Assembly (NCBI GenBank): GCA_025350175.1
Contig: JANXYF010000024.1
Span: 1-29,846, forward strand
DNA length: 29,846 nt
Reading direction: 5' to 3'
Source: Nitrosopumilales archaeon
GTDB taxonomy: Archaea; Thermoproteota; Nitrososphaeria; Nitrososphaerales; Nitrosopumilaceae
Every line of letters begins with the position of its first letter. Position 1 is the stretch's first letter. Made by a program: the position numbers and the translations under genes. Below are positions 1-8,382 of the stretch, piece after piece. The notes beneath the pieces were generated by a model. That model had not been told where the DNA came from. It did not search any database and saw only the letters and a program-made list of their open reading frames with translations.

Positions 1-42
1 TTGAATCTGGTAGTTTTAAGTTCTTGCTCAAATTTACTATAA

Positions 43-987
43 TTATGCCTTTGAGGAGGTTCTCCTTTTTCTGTAAATTAGTACCAAAACCCCAATTGCA
101 ATTATGACAATTCCAATTGTACTAACATTGGTGTAATCTGTAACCCAATTGGCTACGATGATCTTTGGAGAATCTACTAGTACTCCTACTGATTCTTGAT
201 TTTCACTTCCTATTACTTGACCTTGCCATCCAGTAAAGACATGTTTCACAAGAATGTCATCTATGGGTACTACTGATACATATGAAATAGTTCCAGAATC
301 ATACCACCCTGTTCCAAGAGCTTGTCCAAAATTAGAAATTACTTTGATGTAATACTGCGTAGTATATTCTAGATCAATTTTATGCGTACTTGACATGTGA
401 ATAGTATGAGACTTGAAAGTTCCTGATTCTTGTCTTGGAATGATATTGATATCTGGACTGTCTAATGACCATCCGTTAAGCTGCCGTCGTGTATCTTCTT
501 GATTTGATTGTAGTACATATGGCGCAATAATTTGTATATCTGAATCTGCATCAAACCAATTATCATTTGTCTGAGAGGGAGGGAAGAAATTTATCTTGTT
601 TGTCCCAGGTGTAATAATTTTGAATTGAGGTTTTGCCAAAAAAACTATCGAGTGATTAGAATCTGTTGGAGTATCTAATGTGAAATTACCATACGATGAT
701 CTTTGAATGGCAACAATTGGATTATTATCGATAGAATATCCTTGTAGGTTGAATCTAGTGAAATTATTGTTTGTCCAAGAATATTCTTGTGAAATTGTAT
801 ATTTTTGGTAACTATTTACAAGAATCGTATGAGTGTTTGACGTATCATTGGCATAGCTAACGGTGATCCTAATCTTTGATTGTTCACCTTGATAATCTAT
901 CATTTCAAAACTTTCATGAAATGCTATGAAAGATAACATTCCAATGCCAAACAGCGTCCATGAGAGAATCATTTTATGTCTTAACAA
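43..987 (-). CDS. Membrane-anchored surface protein with InlB-B-repeat-like domain
   Basis: 314 residues. An N-terminal hydrophobic segment (about residues 6-25) acts as signal or anchor, and a single C-terminal membrane helix (about 288-306) is followed by a basic KRR tail, so the bulk should lie outside the cell. Residues about 210-282 have the pattern 'G-x-GWY-x-x-G ... F-x-GW-x-G ... ANW', which resembles the divergent InlB B-repeat ('bacterial repeat') modules common in thaumarchaeal surface proteins. The middle is beta-rich and Asn/Ser/Thr-rich, with several possible N-glycosylation sequons. No enzyme motif was seen. The start could be Met1 or Met6. Function is unknown beyond a probable cell-surface or adhesion role. 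Confidence 0.75.
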   Translation of the reverse strand: MLRHKMILSWTLFGIGMLSFIAFHESFEMIDYQGEQSKIRITVSYANDTSNTHTILVNSYQKYTISQEYSWTNNNFTRFNLQGYSIDNNPIVAIQRSSYGNFTLDTPTDSNHSIVFLAKPQFKIITPGTNKINFFPPSQTNDNWFDADSDIQIIAPYVLQSNQEDTRRQLNGWSLDSPDINIIPRQESGTFKSHTIHMSSTHKIDLEYTTQYYIKVISNFGQALGTGWYDSGTISYVSVVPIDDILVKHVFTGWQGQVIGSENQESVGVLVDSPKIIVANWVTDYTNVSTIGIVIIAIGVLVLIYRKRRTSSKA

Positions 988-1094
988 AAGCGACTTACCT
1001 GATATTTTGCCAAGATACCTCTATTTCCAATTTTCTAGTCTGTAGAATGCTAATTACTAGCAAAAGTCAAATACGACATTAAAAAAAGTAACAC

Positions 1095-1595
1095 ATGCAC
1101 TGGACTTCATATGCAATTATGATTGGTGTGCTCTTTTCAATGGGAGCGGCACCAGTGTTTGCACAAGAGTCACAGCAATTTGCTGTTAAAGATGCACAAA
1201 GTGGTCAGTCATACACTGTAAATTATGGCATAACTGGCGCAACAGTGGATGATGTATCCATTAGCCCACAGGATACTTCTCTTATAGTATCACTCAAGTC
1301 AGTTAACGATGGAAACTTGACCATGACTATGCCGAGATCTCTTATTGATGCAAAAACAAGCACAGGTGATGATCAATTCTTTGTTCTAGTTGATGGGGCA
1401 GACACTGATTTTACTGAAAGCAAAACTGATACTAGTAGAACCATTACTGTATCATTTCCTCAAGATACTAATCAAATAGAGGTTATTGGAACACAAGTAG
1501 TTCCAGAATTTGGTGGATTGTCGTTTGTAGTTCTTATGATTGCAATAATCTCAATAGTGGCAATCTCTGCAAAAACCAGATTAAAATTTAGTTGA
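1095..1595 (+). CDS. Small secreted PEFG-CTERM protein
   Basis: 166 residues with a signal peptide ending near VFAQ (about residue 23), a soluble beta-rich Asp/Thr-rich domain, and a C-terminal VPEFG motif (about residue 136) followed by a hydrophobic helix and a basic end (KTRLKF). This tripartite tail is the PEFG-CTERM sorting signal known from Thaumarchaeota, thought to be processed by an archaeosortase and to place the protein on the cell surface. The folded part was not recognised. Gene 43-987 points away from it. An A-rich stretch about 17-25 nt before the ATG may be the promoter, giving a short or absent leader. Confidence 0.8.
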   Translation: MHWTSYAIMIGVLFSMGAAPVFAQESQQFAVKDAQSGQSYTVNYGITGATVDDVSISPQDTSLIVSLKSVNDGNLTMTMPRSLIDAKTSTGDDQFFVLVDGADTDFTESKTDTSRTITVSFPQDTNQIEVIGTQVVPEFGGLSFVVLMIAIISIVAISAKTRLKFS

Positions 1596-1644
1596 TAAAA
1601 CCATCTTCTTTTCAATATCGCGCTTGTTTTGATATCTGATTTTA

Positions 1645-1896
1645 CTAGCTAAAGCCTGCGCCAAACTGATCACCGTTTTGCAGGGGATCCATGGAATCTG
1701 AGCCTTTTAACTTTAGATATAAAAATGCCTCATTTACCAGTTGGATTGCTTGTTCTTCGTTTAAATTAAATTTCTTTTTTGCAAAATCTTGATATTTTTC
1801 TAACTTTGTATCATCTTGTTCATCTAAGGATATTTTATCTGCAAGTATGATGGATGATACCTCTTCAATTTCAGAGTCATATTGAGAATCAGTCAT
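1645..1896 (-). CDS. Small acidic hypothetical protein
   Basis: 83 residues, strongly acidic in the first 30 residues, then a helical stretch (about 34-65) rich in Lys, Glu and Leu. It has no signal peptide and no cysteines. A TATA-like stretch lies within CACTTTTAAGTG at 1918-1929, about 27 nt upstream of the start, which supports a leaderless transcript and this start. I do not recognise a family. It is convergent with the PEFG-CTERM gene on its left. Confidence 0.6.
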   Translation of the reverse strand: MTDSQYDSEIEEVSSIILADKISLDEQDDTKLEKYQDFAKKKFNLNEEQAIQLVNEAFLYLKLKGSDSMDPLQNGDQFGAGFS

Positions 1897-1946
1897 TACT
1901 CTTTAAAATCGTCTCTCACTTTTAAGTGATTGTTGTATTTTTAAAA

Positions 1947-2075
1947 TCAAGATTTTTCTGAAGAGTCATCTTCTTCAAATTCATCATCTAGAAACTCATC
2001 TAATTCATTTTCACCATTTTCTGAAGATTCATCAAGAAATTCTCCGCCATCTTTAGGTTTCTTTTTATCGCTCAT
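1947..2075 (-). CDS. 42-residue highly acidic microprotein
   Basis: A short frame starting MSDKKKPKDGG and continuing almost only with Glu, Asp, Ser, Asn and Phe. Roughly half the residues after the basic start are acidic. A TATA-like stretch (tacatataac, 2104-2113 on the plus strand) lies about 30 nt upstream of the ATG, in line with other leaderless genes here. The next gene on the same strand starts 50 nt downstream. It may be an intrinsically disordered protein. No family recognised. The composition bias could occur by chance in a short frame, so confidence is moderate. Confidence 0.5.
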   Translation of the reverse strand: MSDKKKPKDGGEFLDESSENGENELDEFLDDEFEEDDSSEKS

Positions 2076-2195
2076 TTTTAAGTTCATTATTTGCTAAAAC
2101 TCTTTACATATAACTTTTGAAGATATGCTGTTACAACTCAACTTACCTGTAACTAATACTTGAAATGAGATTTTTTATTTCCTAGTTATGAGATA

Positions 2196-3278
2196 TCAGT
2201 TCTTTCCGAATTCTGCCAGGGACTTCAATGCGTCTCTTTCTCCGGTTTGTATGAGATTCTTTACTGTATCTGCTGAAAAATCGGCATCTTCGAATAGGTA
2301 GTGAGACTCTTCTTTTCTTTCAACTCTTACTATCTCTTTGATTATAGTACCGCGCTCACAGGCAAGTTTGTGATACTCTGATTCTAATTCGCCAAACTTT
2401 TTCTTATTTTTTTCATCAAGTGGTATAGATTCTAAAATATCATGCATCTTTTTTATCACCGATAAATATCTTGAGATAATTTTAGACGTTCGAACTGATT
2501 GGTCTGTCTTGTCTGTATGCATGATGTCTCTTGCTCTATGCCATGATTCTAACATGTTACGAGGAAGCTCCTCTTGATTACGGGGAAAAAGATTCACAAT
2601 GATGACTTTTTTATCACAAATTGGAGATGCGTCTATTACTTCTCTTAGTGGGGTATTGCTCAAAAGTGTCCCGTCCCATAGGTATCTGTTACCTACTTTT
2701 GTCCATGAAATGCCGTAGAATGGATATCCTGCACTTGCAAGAACATGTTCTGATGTAAAGTTATCATACTTACTATCAAATGTGGATGGTTTTCCATTTT
2801 GAACATCAGTAGATGTAACAATTAGTCTAGGTCTTGATTTTTCTTTAAGCTTGGAATAATCTACAAATCTTTCCAATGTCTTCTTCAAAGGTGTAATGTC
2901 ATACAGATATGGAAAATTGTATGTAAAATCAAGAGATGGTCTTAACCATAGGGGAAGAAATGCATTAGAATTTCCCCACATTGCAGAGTATATTGATGAT
3001 GAAATTTCTCTCATCTTGTCTGAAAGAAAATGTGGTGTTACTGTTTCTGCTAAGGTTAGCCAAAACTCTTCAAGATCTTTAGCTGGATCATCGCTTTTAC
3101 TTGCAGCAATTATGGCAGAATTTATTCCCCCGATTGAAGTTCCTGCAACCACATCTAATTTTATTTTGAGTTTGTGGATTGCCTTGTATACTCCACACTC
3201 GTAGGCTCCAAGAGAGCCACCTCCTTGTAAAACTAGAACGTTTTCCTCGCAGTTTTTTACATTTTTAACTGTGGACAA
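2196..3278 (-). CDS. Patatin-like hydrolase, candidate PHA depolymerase
   Basis: 360 residues. Patatin hallmarks are present: the glycine-rich oxyanion loop (QGGGSLGAYE, about 18-27), the nucleophile elbow GTSIGG with Ser48, and the second catalytic motif DGT with Asp202, forming a Ser-Asp dyad. It has no signal peptide, so it is probably cytosolic. Family members are lipid acyl hydrolases. A patatin-domain protein (PhaZh1) is the granule-associated PHB depolymerase of Haloferax mediterranei. Its place beside a PHA synthase cluster makes polymer mobilisation a plausible role, but phospholipase activity cannot be excluded. The start is TTG (no ATG precedes the oxyanion loop), with a TATA-like GATAAAATAG about 20-27 nt upstream. 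Confidence 0.85.
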   Translation of the reverse strand: MSTVKNVKNCEENVLVLQGGGSLGAYECGVYKAIHKLKIKLDVVAGTSIGGINSAIIAASKSDDPAKDLEEFWLTLAETVTPHFLSDKMREISSSIYSAMWGNSNAFLPLWLRPSLDFTYNFPYLYDITPLKKTLERFVDYSKLKEKSRPRLIVTSTDVQNGKPSTFDSKYDNFTSEHVLASAGYPFYGISWTKVGNRYLWDGTLLSNTPLREVIDASPICDKKVIIVNLFPRNQEELPRNMLESWHRARDIMHTDKTDQSVRTSKIISRYLSVIKKMHDILESIPLDEKNKKKFGELESEYHKLACERGTIIKEIVRVERKEESHYLFEDADFSADTVKNLIQTGERDALKSLAEFGKN

Positions 3279-3382
3279 TTTGAATCTGTCAATTCTATTT
3301 TATCATCTAATTATGATGTTTTCTATTATGTTGTCATTGTACACTTGTATAAAATAAGTGAATAATTTTCACTTTCTTGTAA

Positions 3383-4225
3383 TTATGTGGTAATGAGCAT
3401 CTTTGCTAGTTCGGGCATATTCAAATTTTGAGCCTCAGTTGTCTCAAATTCCATGTTTGTTTTACCTAATAATGCACGCCCTCCGACAAATACTGGAATT
3501 TTAAACCTCTCTTTTATTTTTCCTACCAATCTTTTTCCTGAGAGTATATTATCATCTAATGTTATTGACACAAGTACTGCATCAGGGGAATTTCTTTTTA
3601 TGAAACTGATTATTTCTTCTGTGGGAATTGATGGTGAAATATTAAAAACATTGAATCCTCTTGTACAAAGATACGACTCGAGCATGTTACAACCTAAAGT
3701 GTGAGATTCTCCGGGAGGCGTACATATGAGAATTTTTTGCTTGGTGGAAGATTTGGCAAGTTTTTCATTTAGTATTTTTACAAAACTGTGAGCGACATTA
3801 CTTGCAACATGTTCTGTAGCTACTGCAAGTTGTTTCTTCTCCCACAGGTCTCCTATCTGATACATGACATGTTTTAAAATATTTTCATAAAAGTCTACAA
3901 TCCCAATTGAATTTGCATATGTGTCATAAGTCTTCAATAATGCATCTAAATCTCCGTTTGTAAGATTATCAAAAGTCTCTTTACGTAACTTCTTGAGAAG
4001 TTTCTCCTTTTCCTTTATGTTTGTAGGAGTGTGTGATGTCAAAAAGGCAGTTATCTTTTGGTCTTTTCTATATGGTTCTGGCAGATCCTCTAATGTTATC
4101 CCGTCAAGTTTTCCAAGATACTTTAAAGTAACTTGCCTCGAAGTCTTTCTCTTAGGATCCCACGTGCTTTCCACAAGGTAGCCATATTGAGTTCCCTTGA
4201 CTGTTTTTGATCTTATGTAGACCAT
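3383..4225 (-). CDS. CarH-like cobalamin-binding putative regulator
   Basis: 280 residues in three parts. Residues 1-40 are a small basic module (VYIRSKTVKG ... VTLKYLGKL) like the N-terminus of some archaeal transposases. Residues about 85-155 are a helical cap with W128-x9-E138-H139, the signature of the B12-binding-2 cap of CarH/LitR photoreceptors. Residues about 164-275 are a Rossmann-like B12-binding domain with E173-S-H175-T-L-G178, resembling the CarH-type E-x-H-x-x-G rather than the methyltransferase D-x-H-x-x-G. No MerR helix-turn-helix is visible. A light- or B12-responsive regulator is inferred; a corrinoid protein in methyl transfer is less likely because no methyltransferase is nearby. 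Direct repeats lie in its promoter. Confidence 0.75.
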   Translation of the reverse strand: MVYIRSKTVKGTQYGYLVESTWDPKRKTSRQVTLKYLGKLDGITLEDLPEPYRKDQKITAFLTSHTPTNIKEKEKLLKKLRKETFDNLTNGDLDALLKTYDTYANSIGIVDFYENILKHVMYQIGDLWEKKQLAVATEHVASNVAHSFVKILNEKLAKSSTKQKILICTPPGESHTLGCNMLESYLCTRGFNVFNISPSIPTEEIISFIKRNSPDAVLVSITLDDNILSGKRLVGKIKERFKIPVFVGGRALLGKTNMEFETTEAQNLNMPELAKMLITT

Positions 4226-4240
4226 TATACATGATCATAA

Positions 4241-4286
4241 CTAGTGACTAATTAATATGGTGCTAATAAAACAACCTAGTGCTAAA
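4241..4286. repeat. Three GTG(A)CTAA direct repeats upstream of the CarH-like gene
   Basis: CTAGTGACTAA (4241-4251), ATGGTGCTAA (4257-4266) and CTAGTGCTAAA (4276-4286) share a GTG(A)CTAA core spaced about 16 and 19 nt apart. The first overlaps the likely TATA region of the gene starting at 4225. They could be operator half-sites for autoregulation by the cobalamin-binding protein. This is pattern evidence only, in AT-rich DNA. Confidence 0.35.
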
Positions 4287-4368
4287 CTATTAACCTGAAT
4301 TTATTTCAAAAAAGATCATTGATATTCAAAAATCTGTCTAGATATAATTTCAAGTTTGATATTCTAAA

Positions 4369-5178
4369 TTATGCCAAGTTTCCAGAATTTAGAATTAAAA
4401 CTATGTCCCACGGGCTAATGACTTTGTCCTTTATTCTCAGAAGTGGAGATTTCATAGTCTTCATAATTTTACATGCCTCAGCGATTGTAATGTCGTCAGA
4501 TACATTAATTGCCTCTTCTAGACTAAAAATGTCTGATTTCATTCCTAAGAAGTCTAATCCATCTCTGAGGCAGTTGAACTCTCTGATTAATTTCTGTATA
4601 ATTATTCTATCATTGATAAACAAAGAAGTACCTTCTAAGACAAGCTTTCGAGTATTGTTGTCAAACATTCGTTGGATGATCTGTCTTACTGTATCATTTT
4701 TATGAAATGTGATTGTATTTTTTGGAGAAATTACAGAGATTGGGGTATTGATTTTAAACAACAAACCAACTTCAAGAATTTTTCTTACTGAGATTATCGA
4801 ATATCCTTTATACTGATTTGGTATTATTGCAAATCCTCTTCTGGTTTCTAACCATTTATCTACCAATTCTGAAAATTTAGTCTTTAAATTCATGATTACG
4901 AGATTCTTGCTCATGACATCTCCAACCTTTGTCTTGTCCAGAAATCCAACTGTTTGATTTTTTAGAATTTCTTCTAAAACTTCAATTCCACCTATTATGC
5001 CAACTGGCTGGTCATTACTTGTAGCAACTAGGGTATCAGTTAATGTTTCAAGGTGGTGAGGAAGAAGAATTGCAGCTTCTGCCAATGTGTCCTCAACTCT
5101 GATATTTACTGCGGGCGTAGAAAATATTGATTCTGGTAAAACTTCCTCTAATGATTTATCTTTCAAAAATAAATTCAT
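4369..5178 (-). CDS. Four-CBS-domain regulatory protein
   Basis: 269 residues that divide into four tandem CBS-like repeats. Each begins with a 'typical' opening such as TPAVNIRVEDTLAEAA (about 21), VGDVMSKNLVIM (about 86) and ISVISPKNTITFHKNDTVRQ (about 147), with the last at about 217-265 (DIFSLEEAINVSDDITIAEA). CBS pairs bind adenosyl ligands (AMP, ATP, SAM) and sense energy state. No catalytic or DNA-binding domain is attached, so it probably acts on a partner. It lies between the CarH-like regulator and PHA-related genes on the same strand, so it could report energy charge to the cluster. That link is inference. Confidence 0.8.
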   Translation of the reverse strand: MNLFLKDKSLEEVLPESIFSTPAVNIRVEDTLAEAAILLPHHLETLTDTLVATSNDQPVGIIGGIEVLEEILKNQTVGFLDKTKVGDVMSKNLVIMNLKTKFSELVDKWLETRRGFAIIPNQYKGYSIISVRKILEVGLLFKINTPISVISPKNTITFHKNDTVRQIIQRMFDNNTRKLVLEGTSLFINDRIIIQKLIREFNCLRDGLDFLGMKSDIFSLEEAINVSDDITIAEACKIMKTMKSPLLRIKDKVISPWDIVLILNSGNLA

Positions 5179-5292
5179 AACGATTGATTTCCACTCTCCT
5201 GTAAAATACTATTCATATCTATATTTCTGAGATTATCCTTATTTACATTGATTGTGATTCTCATGATTGATTTTGTTATATGGGACAATTTG

Positions 5293-6078
5293 TTATGAAA
5301 GAAACTTGATCACCAACTCTGAGAGTTTCTCTGGGGCTTCAACATATGGGGAATGACCGCATCCTTCCATTGCGATAAATTTACAGTTATTAATAGACAT
5401 GACAAATTGTTGTGAATATTCAAAGGGTATGAGATTATCTTCTTTTCCCCAGATTAACATGGTAGGAACTGTGATCTTTTCTAGTTTATCATAAATATCT
5501 GGCGCATTTTTTAGTCCCAGAAGTGTTGATAGAAATGCCATCTTTGCGTTTGGTCTAGACATGTTGGTGATAAACCTCTCAATTGATATCTCTGATACCT
5601 CCTTGCCAGGACCTATCATCATCTGATATGCATTCTTTACAGCTTCTTTAGATGGATATAGTGCAGCCATGATATATGCATCAAGTGTGGGGGTAGATTT
5701 TCTCATTATTCCTGCAGGGGAAATCAAAATAATCTTCTTTATAGTTGGGAGTTGAGTTGCCGCACATTCAATTACTACTTGACCTCCAAGCGAAGTTCCC
5801 ATCATGACTGTATTTTTAATTCCTATCGCCTCCATAAAATCAAAAACAAATTTTACAAAATATTCTGGTGTATAATCTGCAGTAGGCTTGTCGCTTTGAC
5901 CATATCCTATCATGTCTGGAACATATAGATGAAATTTTTTAGCCAAAAATGGCATGACATTGCTCCATCTTTCTGCATACCCTCCTAGCCCATGTAGTAG
6001 CAGAATATTCTTATCGGATTTACCATCTTCCAAATATCTTATTTTATTTCTATTTATTGTGACAAACTTTTCATCCAT
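5293..6078 (-). CDS. Alpha/beta hydrolase, PHA-cluster associated
   Basis: 261 residues with the complete alpha/beta-hydrolase layout: oxyanion region LLLHGLGG (about 27-33), nucleophile elbow GTSLGG with Ser96, acid Asp214 in WGKEDNLIP and His242 in GCGHSPYVEAPE. It has no signal peptide. Such enzymes include esterases, intracellular PHA depolymerases and oligomer hydrolases. The promoter carries a 17-nt palindromic motif that is closely matched in front of the phasin/AbrB gene at 9215, tying it to the PHA genes. The exact substrate is not visible. ATG start with a TATA-like TTATTAAA about 20-27 nt upstream. Confidence 0.85.
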   Translation of the reverse strand: MDEKFVTINRNKIRYLEDGKSDKNILLLHGLGGYAERWSNVMPFLAKKFHLYVPDMIGYGQSDKPTADYTPEYFVKFVFDFMEAIGIKNTVMMGTSLGGQVVIECAATQLPTIKKIILISPAGIMRKSTPTLDAYIMAALYPSKEAVKNAYQMMIGPGKEVSEISIERFITNMSRPNAKMAFLSTLLGLKNAPDIYDKLEKITVPTMLIWGKEDNLIPFEYSQQFVMSINNCKFIAMEGCGHSPYVEAPEKLSELVIKFLS

Positions 6079-6085
6079 TTCATAT

Positions 6086-6106
6086 TTTTGGGTTTAATAA
6101 CCAAAA
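6086..6106. promoter_or_regulatory. Candidate PHA-cluster operator spanning the hydrolase promoter
   Basis: An inverted repeat with arms TTTTGG (6086-6091) and CCAAAA (6101-6106) encloses the TATA-like box of the hydrolase gene that starts at 6078. On the minus strand the inner 17 nt (6088-6104) read TTGGTTATTAAACCCAA. They match TTGGTTATAGAAACCAA at 9215-9231 in 14 of 17 positions. A shared repressor site is inferred. Confidence 0.5.
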
Positions 6107-6170
6107 TAAGGTTTTGTTGGTACTAGTTATGACTATTTGATAAGAACAATTCACAAAAAAGATCTAGCGA

Positions 6171-6617
6171 TCAGTTTTTCTTAGGTATAAGGGCCGAAGT
6201 GCATTCTAACATCTTGGCATATTCTGACAACATTAGTTTTACATAATTATCATATGTCTTCATGCCTGATATGGTATTTGTAACAAATGTTTTCTGAAAA
6301 TTGTTTGCCATGTCTATATCTAAAATAGTATACTTTGTCAAGACTTTGAGATATTTGTCAAAACCCTCTATGGCCTTGTGATCCACTCCCAACTTATCGA
6401 GCAACTCCTTTTCTGCAATATAGCACGTTCCAAAAAAGTCTCTGGCAATATGCAAATATGCCTCCTGTATGTTGGCAAAACTTTCAATGTATGTAGGAAG
6501 CATACTCTCAACTTTCATTATTACTTGATTTGTGTTATCTCTCATTACGTCACATACTGATAGTACCGGTGTAACTTCTGCCTTGTTTTCTTGAGGTGCT
6601 GTTTTACTCATTGTCAT
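6171..6617 (-). CDS. Phasin-like helical protein
   Basis: 148 residues, predicted to be almost all helical after a disordered N-terminus, with amphipathic stretches (about 33-60 and 65-145). It has no signal peptide and no catalytic motif. Size, composition and placement beside phaE-phaC fit a PHA-granule surface protein (phasin-like) or a synthase partner. Sequence alone does not prove membership in a phasin family. It is divergent from phaE with a 104-nt intergenic region. The start may be Met1 or Met3. Confidence 0.6.
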   Translation of the reverse strand: MTMSKTAPQENKAEVTPVLSVCDVMRDNTNQVIMKVESMLPTYIESFANIQEAYLHIARDFFGTCYIAEKELLDKLGVDHKAIEGFDKYLKVLTKYTILDIDMANNFQKTFVTNTISGMKTYDNYVKLMLSEYAKMLECTSALIPKKN

Positions 6618-6721
6618 ATAGTTACTTGTCAGAGCTTATTTTTAACAATTAGCTATTTCTTTTTTGACTGGCAAATGAAGTAATCTCTATATGTAGTGAA
6701 AACCATTACATTCTACCTATC

Positions 6722-7288
6722 ATGTCCATTCCACCAGATCTAAAAAAATCACTTGCTGATTACAAGCATACATCCCTATTCTGGACAGATTTGTTATATC
6801 TGATGTCAAACAAGCAGCAGACTATTACGGCCACTGGTCCATTTCGAAAATTTGCTATCACTGCCAAAAAACTGAGTACTGAAACAATTGAAATGAATGA
6901 AGATATGACTGAATTTAATTCAAGACTTACTGCTTACTATAAACAGCTTGCTGATACTTGGGCTGAGGCTCAAAAAGAATACACTAGAAAGGTACCCGAA
7001 CTTCCAAATGATATTGAGAATATGGAGGCATCAAAGCGTATATGGATTGACATGTTTGAAAATTATTTTACAAAACTCTTTGATTCGTCTGAATTTGCTG
7101 AAAATTTCGGTAAACTTGTAACAAGTGAGCTTGAGATTGCAAAACACTGGAATAATATGACTTCGGCGTTACTTGAAAGTGCAAACATGCCTACCAAAAA
7201 GGACATGGATGAAGTGTATCAAGAATTACACTCTTTGCGAAAAAGAATTGCCAAACTTGAAAAAATAGACAACAAGGAAGTAACATAA
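6722..7288 (+). CDS. phaE: Class III PHA synthase subunit PhaE
   Basis: 188 residues, helical, with a long N-terminal helical bundle and a C-terminal coiled region (about 160-185, LHSLRKRIAKLEKI). It is directly followed by phaC after only 3 nt, the usual phaEC arrangement. PhaE is the non-catalytic partner that activates PhaC. Its length is about half that of bacterial PhaE and close to that of haloarchaeal PhaE. A TATA-like stretch (ctctatatgtag) lies about 30 nt before the ATG. The identification depends strongly on the adjacent phaC. Confidence 0.8.
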   Translation: MSIPPDLKKSLADYKHTSLFWTDLLYLMSNKQQTITATGPFRKFAITAKKLSTETIEMNEDMTEFNSRLTAYYKQLADTWAEAQKEYTRKVPELPNDIENMEASKRIWIDMFENYFTKLFDSSEFAENFGKLVTSELEIAKHWNNMTSALLESANMPTKKDMDEVYQELHSLRKRIAKLEKIDNKEVT

Positions 7289-7291
7289 AGA

Positions 7292-8365
7292 TTGGCTAAC
7301 GAGATTAGAATAGATCCTAAACTATTGGCAGAATTTATCACGCTAAACAAGAATATTATGGATGCGCCAAATCTTGCCCAGTCTCTTGAAGAAATAAATC
7401 TTGAAGTAACTCCGTATGAGGTGGTACATTCTGAAGATAAAGTTCGCTTACTCCACTTTAGTCCATTGTCTGAAAAACAAATGAAGACTCCACTTGTTAT
7501 AGCTTATGCGCTAGTTAATAGGTTTCATATCTTTGACATTCATCCAAAAAAGAGCTGGATAAGAAATCTGCTAACTCAGGGAGTAGATGTTTATCTTATT
7601 GACTGGGGCACACCAACTCAAATTAATCAACATGAAGGATTTGATGACTATGTCAATGGGTATATGGATAACTGCATTGATTTTGTTAGAAAAGAATCTT
7701 CATCTGATAAAATCTCGCTCCAGGGCTATTGTACTGGAGGAACTCTTTCTACTGTATATACATCACTTCATCCTAAAAAAATTAAAAATCTAATTCTCAC
7801 ATCTCCGATAATTGATGGAAGGCGCGACAGTACTGTAGTATCAAATCTTGCAAAACACATGGATGTTGACAAGTTGGTAGATACTGTAGGTAACATGCCT
7901 CCTGAGCTTATGTACTATGTATTCTCTATTCTCAAACCTTTTGAGCAGGGTTTGGAAAAATATTTGAATTTCTTTAAAAATATTCATAATAAAGAATATG
8001 TCGAGAATTTCATTAGGGTGGAGAAATGGGTTAATGACACGCCCCCCATACCTGGAGAACTCTACAAGCAGTGGATAAAGGACGTCTATCAAGATAATCT
8101 TCTTATCAATAACAACATGTACGTAGGAGGAAAACAAGTTTCTCTGAAGAATATTTCGGTGCCTCTTCTTACTCAAGTTGCTGTCGGAGATCACCTTGTA
8201 TCTCCTGAATGTAGTATGCCTATTCATTATGCGGTATCCAGTGAAGACAAAACTCTGAAAATCTACCCTACTGGGCATGTCGGCATGATAGCCAGTTCAT
8301 TTTCTCAGAAAAAAGTCCTTCCTGAATTTGTTCAATGGTTGTATGAAAGATCTGAAAAAAAATAA
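7292..8365 (+). CDS. phaC: Class III PHA synthase catalytic subunit PhaC
   Basis: 357 residues, the size of class III PhaC. The lipase-like box is GYCTGG with the catalytic cysteine at residue 147. The general base region AVGDHLVSP gives Asp300 and YPTGHVGM gives His329. The spacing C147-D300-H329 matches the triad C149-D302-H331 of the Allochromatium vinosum class III enzyme. It polymerises 3-hydroxyacyl-CoA into PHA on granules together with PhaE. The start is TTG, 3 nt after the phaE stop, and a purine-rich aaggaag lies about 12 nt upstream. It is convergent with the phasin-like gene ending at 8383. Confidence 0.95.
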   Translation: MANEIRIDPKLLAEFITLNKNIMDAPNLAQSLEEINLEVTPYEVVHSEDKVRLLHFSPLSEKQMKTPLVIAYALVNRFHIFDIHPKKSWIRNLLTQGVDVYLIDWGTPTQINQHEGFDDYVNGYMDNCIDFVRKESSSDKISLQGYCTGGTLSTVYTSLHPKKIKNLILTSPIIDGRRDSTVVSNLAKHMDVDKLVDTVGNMPPELMYYVFSILKPFEQGLEKYLNFFKNIHNKEYVENFIRVEKWVNDTPPIPGELYKQWIKDVYQDNLLINNNMYVGGKQVSLKNISVPLLTQVAVGDHLVSPECSMPIHYAVSSEDKTLKIYPTGHVGMIASSFSQKKVLPEFVQWLYERSEKK

Positions 8366-8382
8366 AAAATTAAAGATTTAAT

